From positions 1,000,884-1,064,883 of the forward strand of contig SDOX01000002.1 of NCBI GenBank assembly GCA_004565275.1: DNA of 64,000 bases, given 5' to 3'. The notes below the pieces were generated by a model. The model was not told the DNA's origin. It did no database searches and worked only from the letters and a program-made list of their open reading frames with translations. This stretch comes from Nannochloropsis salina CCMP1776. Its lineage: Eukaryota; Sar; Eustigmatophyceae; Eustigmatales; Monodopsidaceae. Positions 59,535 through 64,000 of this stretch are shown here, one piece after another (position 1 is the first letter of the stretch; every line of letters begins with the position of its first letter). Made by a program: the position numbers and the translations under genes.

Positions 59535-60478
59535 ATCTTCTCTGCCTGAAGTAAGTGCAAATAGTTGTAGGCGGGACGCGGGAGATGGAAGGTCGACGGC
59601 TTCACTTGTGCACGGCCTGTCAAGTTTTTTTAAAAAAAATGAATGAGCCCCATCAGAGAAGTAAGAAGTTTCAAGTACTGTCAAAAATCGTTTTCCTCGT
59701 CAAACGATAGTTATCCAAGCGCTTGAAAAGCCACCAAGGGGATATAGACATACAACAAAGCGCAGAGCATGTTGTACGTTGCAGTACGTCGTTGGCTCGG
59801 CCTTGCCCTTCTTCGAGTAAAAAAACATGACGCGACTTCCTTCCAATTTTGCATCCGAATTCGCGTAAGAAAATTTTGTCGAATTGGATCCAATAAGCAC
59901 CAAATATAGGGCTTACTCCTTCCTTCCTTAGTGCTCACAATATCAATGTGCATCGCTTGCCCGTTCCGATCTGTCCAAGAAGGCCGCCACAATCAGCTTA
60001 ATGAGCGGTGTTTGGCGCCGATCTGGCCTGTGTTTTGATAATTACGCTTACGTGTCTCAAGCTCAGACACGTAAGATAATCGGAGGAGGGACAGAAGGGG
60101 GCCGTAGGTTCCGGAATATCAAGGGAACAGCTGTGCACGAATACGGCAACTTTTCTACGCAATCAGGAACAGGGAGACGAATGAAAGCGAGTAAAAGCAA
60201 ATTTGCGGAAGCTCCAAGTCATGAGACACTGTCTTGTCGCGCCAAAATGGCGCCAGTACACATGTGTATAAGTCATAAAAAGCGAATTGTAAAGAAAAAG
60301 ATAGGTGGGAAAAACGTACTGAGGCAGGCTTTTGCCTGAACGCATATATGACAGTTTTGTCGCCGCGCCTTAGTCAAACATCTTCGGGGACGGCCAAACG
60401 AAGTACGCCCAGTGCTAATCGATCCCAAAATAAAAACCGTCCTGTGTGTGTCTGCCGAACCAAACGTGCCTCCCCAAG
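59535..60478. other. intergenic, IFRD upstream / HCF173 downstream
   Basis: About 940 bp. Presumed IFRD promoter at the left and HCF173 3' sequence at the right. It contains the perfect stem listed at 60048-60074. No gene is supported. Confidence 0.45.
60048..60074. repeat. perfect 10-bp stem with 7-nt loop
   Basis: Arms TTACGTGTCT and AGACACGTAA around loop CAAGCTC. Each arm holds an ACGT core of the bZIP-site type. Confidence 0.55.
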
Positions 60479-62466
60479 CTACTTTTGGCTCATGCTTTTG
60501 ACTTGAGCAAACACTTGAGTCATGTCCGTCACAGGGGCCCGGGCCGCATCTTCCGCCGTCCACTGCTGCGAAAAAGCCAGGGAACTCTTCACCTCGAACG
60601 TCAAATTGGTCGCCTCCGGACACGCCAAGGCATACACCGCCAGACGTGCCACGTCATCACGGCTCACCTTCCCTTTGATGGTATCCCCCACGTCCACCTC
60701 CAAGGGCATGTTGGCCGGCTCTTCGGTCAGGGCGCAAGGCCGAATGATCGTGTACGGCAGACCACTGGCGCGAATCGCCTCTTCCCCCTTGAGCTTGTAG
60801 GTGAGGATCCCACCCAGCATGTCATTCATGCGCACGGCGGGCGGTTCCTCCTCCAAGACGATCCCCGGCCGCCCGGGTCGCTCCACCCCCGCCGAGGAGA
60901 TATGGACGAATCGAGAAGTCCGAGGGGCACTGGGGCCCATGTAGGCCTCGATCGACTGAATGACGAGCTTGAAAGGTCCGTCCTTGTATGTCGGGTTCAC
61001 CTCTCCGTCGTAGGCAAACTTACTCAGCATGATCTGGATGGCAAAGATTTGATCCAAGCGAAAGGCTTGACGTTGGTCCGCCGGGATGCTCCGTGTCCGG
61101 GCCACAGGTATCAAGGAGGTGAACGGCACGTCCAAATCTGCCCATTTCCCCGCCTGAGTGGGCACCATGGTACTCCAGGAAGGTCCGTCCCACTGGTCCG
61201 AGTCGCGCAGGATGATCTTGTAGGTATTCCCGTCCCCCAATACTCGCAGGCGCAGGCCCTCATAGCCCGTCAAATCCAAGGGCGGCTCCAAATTCCGGGT
61301 CCGCACGGACGTGAACCCCCCGCTGGCAAAGCCCCTTTCTGTAGTCACCATCCCTTCAAACACCCCGGCGATTCGGCTCGGGCTGTCCTCGTTCCCGGCC
61401 TCTCCCGCCCCTGGTATCAAAGTGAATTTCGAATCGGAGGTGCCCCCCATCACCACATCGTCGAGGGACGCGAAGTCTTGCCAGCGATCTATGAATGCCG
61501 GCGCACAATTGTACAATTTCTTGCAACCCTTCACATCCGCGTACTTGTTGGCGGCGGCCAAGACATTCTTCACGCCGACAAAATCGGTCTCCTCGGGCGA
61601 GTCCAACGTCTCCGGTTCGTAGAAGACAATGCCTTGGTAGTACTTCGCCCGGTCCTCCGAGTCGCCGGACTTGGGTTGCACGATTGCCGCCGTGCATCCG
61701 ATTACGGCGGTCACGCCCTCCATTAACTCGGGCGTCAGGGCTGCGGGGTCGCGGATGTCGGCATTGACAATTTCTAACAAAGCCCCCGGCTCTGGCTTTT
61801 GCCCTCCATTCAACATGGCCAACGCCTTCTGTTCATTCCGGGCCAGGGCCCGGACACGTATCCCCTTTTCCAACAAAAGGCTGACCACGCGGCGGCCGAC
61901 CCCACCAGTGGCTCCCGTGACCAGAACGATCCCGTGCCCTACGGGCAAATCAGCGCCAAATTGCGGGGTGACCGTCGTAGCCGTGGCGATTCCAACTCCC
62001 CCGCTCGTCTTCTTCTTCCGTCGCCCGCTCAGGAAACGTGGGCCGTTGAAGGAGAGGAATGTCCGGAGTGCACGGCCCACGGGCTGTGGTGCGAAGATGC
62101 AAGGCGTGGGGGTTTACAGTGAGGGGCGTACCAGTGCGACGGGCCTGGTGGCACGCTCTGGGACAACACATCGTCCGGTGTAAACGCTACACAAGTTCAT
62201 ACACGCCTGTATGGTATGCTTGAAGGACACGCACGTGATACGCCGTCGTAAGAAGGCATGTACACCCCACTTACCCATCCTTTTTTGGAGGACGAGCTTT
62301 CTTGCATGACCATACTGCCTTGACGTGGCCGGGCCCCACCCAAACCCCATACAGCATGCGACGGCTGTGGAAAAGGGCGCATAAATGCAGTGCATGGTAG
62401 CAAATGGGACGTTGCCAAGGTGAGGAGGCAGACAATGAAAGCTTGCGCCATCATTTTGCACCCCAT
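60479..62466 (-). CDS. HCF173: HCF173-like SDR-CIA30 protein, plastid
   Basis: Exons 62275-62466 and 60479-62083 join in phase 0 to 598 aa. The first exon is a signal peptide (AQAFIVCLLTLATSHLLPC) then TAFMRPF, an Ala-Phe plastid motif. The second holds an atypical short-chain dehydrogenase fold (IVLVTGATGGVGRRVVSLL, VTAVIGCTAAIV, ...) interrupted by a CIA30 domain (about 60950-61480: DVVMGGTSDSKF, GLRLRVLGDGNTYKIILRDS, GKWADLDVPFTSLIP) and completed by RFVHISSAGVERPG, LPYTIIRPCALTEE and DVARLAVYALACPE. This order is that of HCF173, which binds the psbA 5' UTR and promotes translation of D1. The SDR catalytic Tyr-Lys pair is not obvious, as in HCF173. Starts at ATG 62466, with 62454 and 62451 also possible. 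Confidence 0.88.
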
Positions 62467-63013
62467 GGAGCCTGAGGAAGTGGCTCCCGACGGTACGGGG
62501 AGGTAAAATTGATGCGGCAGAGCCTGGTACCGTGTTGTGCGCAAATATGGACTCAAATTAGAAAAAGATCTCGTGACAAAAAGTCGTCCATTCTAACAAC
62601 AAGGCGCAGCTCGGTTCGTCAAGGGCACAGGGTCATGGGCAGCTTGCCGCGTTTTTCGACCAGAACGCGTAGCGATATGTTCTTTTTCAGGAGGAAAATA
62701 CGAGACAGTCCGTCGGGCTGCTCGCGTTGCGTACCAGGACAGGCATGATTTTTATTGCCGCCGTGGAGGGATGCCCACGTTTTGACATGGTGTCCCCACC
62801 GCGGGTCGTGCCTGCATCCGGGGACACAACCTGCTCAGGGGCACAGCATGTTTTTGGTTTGTTGCCCGCCCGTAGGCATATGGTGGAGCCCCGATCTTGA
62901 TCCCCGCCAAGTCAGCGAGGCTGGGGTGGCATGGTTGATTTTTGGAGGTGTTTGAAGTCACATCTAATCACGTGGAAACGAACACACTGTCACGGCATTC
63001 ACAGGTTAAAAGC
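62467..63013. promoter_or_regulatory. divergent promoter region, HCF173 / Mpv17-like genes
   Basis: Head-to-head spacer of about 550 bp between two plastid-protein genes, so shared control is possible. No specific site recognised. The HCF173 frame is open to 62556 with another ATG. Confidence 0.4.
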
Positions 63014-64000
63014 ATGCGAGGACGAGGCCTGGACGTGGGAGTGTTGGCGGTGTTTTGTTTGTGCCTAGGGGCTGTGCGGGCATTTGTTGTCCCTGTGACG
63101 CCCGGACTTCACCATCTCAGTCGGAGCAGCAGCGTAAGACCCAGCACTAGTCTTCCTTTATCTTCCTGCGTTCAACCTGCCCGCACATCATGTGTATCCC
63201 GCCGATGGGTGAAGACGCAGGCCAAGGACGAGGAGATTGCAAACGCGAAAGAGCACCGTTCCTTTGCGCCTGTCACCTCTTTGGAGACCCTCTCTGAGCA
63301 TGACGCGGCCGACACACCCCGTTCGCTACAGGAGCGAGTGCGTTTATTCGCAGCCGCGAACGGAGTGGATTCTCGCCAGCTGAATTTTTTGCTGAACGTG
63401 GGCCTGATATCCGCTGTCGCGGCGCTCGTGTTGGCGAAGGTGGTCACCGTGGATCTAGACGTGTGGCGCGGCTGGACTCCCGCCGAAATCTTCACCCGCA
63501 TTCCCCTAGACAACTGGGACGGGTACATGAACGTGCTGAGCCTGCATCCTGTCTTCGTCAAGGCCGTGACCAGCGGCTCCGTCTACACCCTGGGGGACGG
63601 GGTCGCCCAGCTCTACGAGGGCAAGACGTTGGGGGAAATCGACCGCGGCCGCGTGGCTCGTTCCGGCATCGCGGGCTTCGTCGGGCACGGGCCCCTCTCC
63701 CACTGGTGGTACGGAGTGTCGGAGGATTTTTTCGGGTGGCTGGGCTGGGAAGGATGGTGGACGACCTTCCCGAAAATCACCGTGGACCAGCTCGTGTGGT
63801 CCCCGATCTGGAACGGGTGCTACATCTTCCTCCTGGGAGCCATGAAACGGGAGGCGCTGGGCGAGATCGTGCACACGGTCAAGTCTACCTCCTTCTCGCT
63901 CATCACCTCCGGTCTGAAGCTCTGGCCGTTGGCGCATGTGGTCACCTACGGCGTCATTCCCGTGGAGAACCGGTTGCTGTGGGTAGACCTGGTGGAGATC
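63014..64000 (+). CDS. Mpv17/PMP22-family membrane protein, plastid presequence; 3' end outside window
   Basis: The frame is open from ATG 63014 to the window edge (329 codons). Residues 1-25 form a signal peptide (GVLAVFCLCLGAVRAFVVP) with the Ala-Phe motif, then a Ser/Thr/Arg-rich transit region. One hydrophobic segment at about 120-145 precedes the Mpv17/PMP22 domain: HPVFVKAVTSGSVYTLGDGV, AQLYEGKTLGEIDRGRVARS, GFVGHGPLSHWWYG, TVDQLVWSPIWNGCYIFL and SGLKLWPLAHVVTYGVIPVE with the family Trp-Pro and Asn-Arg near the edge. Mpv17 proteins are small channels of mitochondria or peroxisomes; several plastid members exist in algae. About 15-25 residues are probably missing on the right. Divergent from HCF173. 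Confidence 0.88.
   Translation, partial: MRGRGLDVGVLAVFCLCLGAVRAFVVPVTPGLHHLSRSSSVRPSTSLPLSSCVQPARTSCVSRRWVKTQAKDEEIANAKEHRSFAPVTSLETLSEHDAADTPRSLQERVRLFAAANGVDSRQLNFLLNVGLISAVAALVLAKVVTVDLDVWRGWTPAEIFTRIPLDNWDGYMNVLSLHPVFVKAVTSGSVYTLGDGVAQLYEGKTLGEIDRGRVARSGIAGFVGHGPLSHWWYGVSEDFFGWLGWEGWWTTFPKITVDQLVWSPIWNGCYIFLLGAMKREALGEIVHTVKSTSFSLITSGLKLWPLAHVVTYGVIPVENRLLWVDLVEI

Noticed and set aside
1-64000. tRNA, 5S/large rRNA, spliceosomal snRNA, CRISPR and virus-like elements
   Set aside because: Scanned by eye for B-box GGTTCRA, conserved snRNA 5' ends, regular spacer arrays, reverse transcriptase or capsid motifs; none found. A covariance-model search would be needed to exclude short RNAs.

Overview
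The window looks like nuclear DNA of a eustigmatophyte alga, most probably Nannochloropsis/Microchloropsis. This rests on four things: GC-rich compact chromatin with about 28 closely packed protein genes, few short GT-AG introns (about 90-330 nt), family content typical of a photosynthetic eukaryote, and repeated heterokont-type bipartite plastid presequences (signal peptide followed by an A-F or G-F cleavage motif such as RAFATGP, RAFTP, GFVIP, RAFHIP, AFMRP, RAFVVP). The genus is inference; the secondary-plastid signature is read directly. I found no rRNA, tRNA, CRISPR array, virus-like element or large transposon.

Layout, left to right: the 3' part of a PP4-type phosphatase catalytic subunit (+), DGAT2 acyltransferase (+), an OGFOD1/Tpa1-type ribosomal prolyl hydroxylase (-), a telobox Myb protein (+), an aquaporin (-), a CRM/YhbY RNA-binding protein (-), a large protein with a degenerate AlkB-like fold (+), a plastid-addressed MPDU1/PQ-loop protein (-), a PDZ-PH protein with NPF motifs (+), the GATOR2 subunit WDR24 (-), a minimal one-bromodomain BET protein (+), a GT71-like glycosyltransferase (-), an RCC1-repeat protein (+), an unknown plastid protein (+), FAD4/Kua desaturase (+), ER FKBP2 (-), an alpha/beta hydrolase (+), XPA (-), peroxiredoxin II/5 (-), NUFIP1 (+), SmD3 (-), plastid ThiO glycine oxidase with a 600-residue extension (+), a histidine phosphatase (-), a HAD protein (+), a DNAJC28/DUF1992 protein (+), IFRD (-), HCF173 (SDR+CIA30; -) and an Mpv17/PMP22 protein running off the right edge (+).

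These are mostly independent housekeeping genes rather than an operon-like system. Loose themes are plastid biogenesis and lipids (HCF173, FAD4, ThiO, MPDU1-like, Mpv17-like, DGAT2), RNA and ribosome assembly (SmD3, NUFIP1, CRM, OGFOD1), chromatin and DNA maintenance (BET, telobox protein, XPA) and nutrient signalling (WDR24, PP4). Splice junctions below were chosen by hand from GT-AG sites, phase and protein continuity; no transcript data were available.

The most interesting observations are an AlkB-like fold that keeps the arginines but loses the iron ligands, an MPDU1 homologue with a plastid presequence, two 224-bp direct repeats with no differences inside the ThiO extension plus a 62-codon open frame directly after its stop, two introns that are multiples of three and stop-free, an XPA gene in a photosynthetic organism, and a MITE-like inverted repeat next to it.
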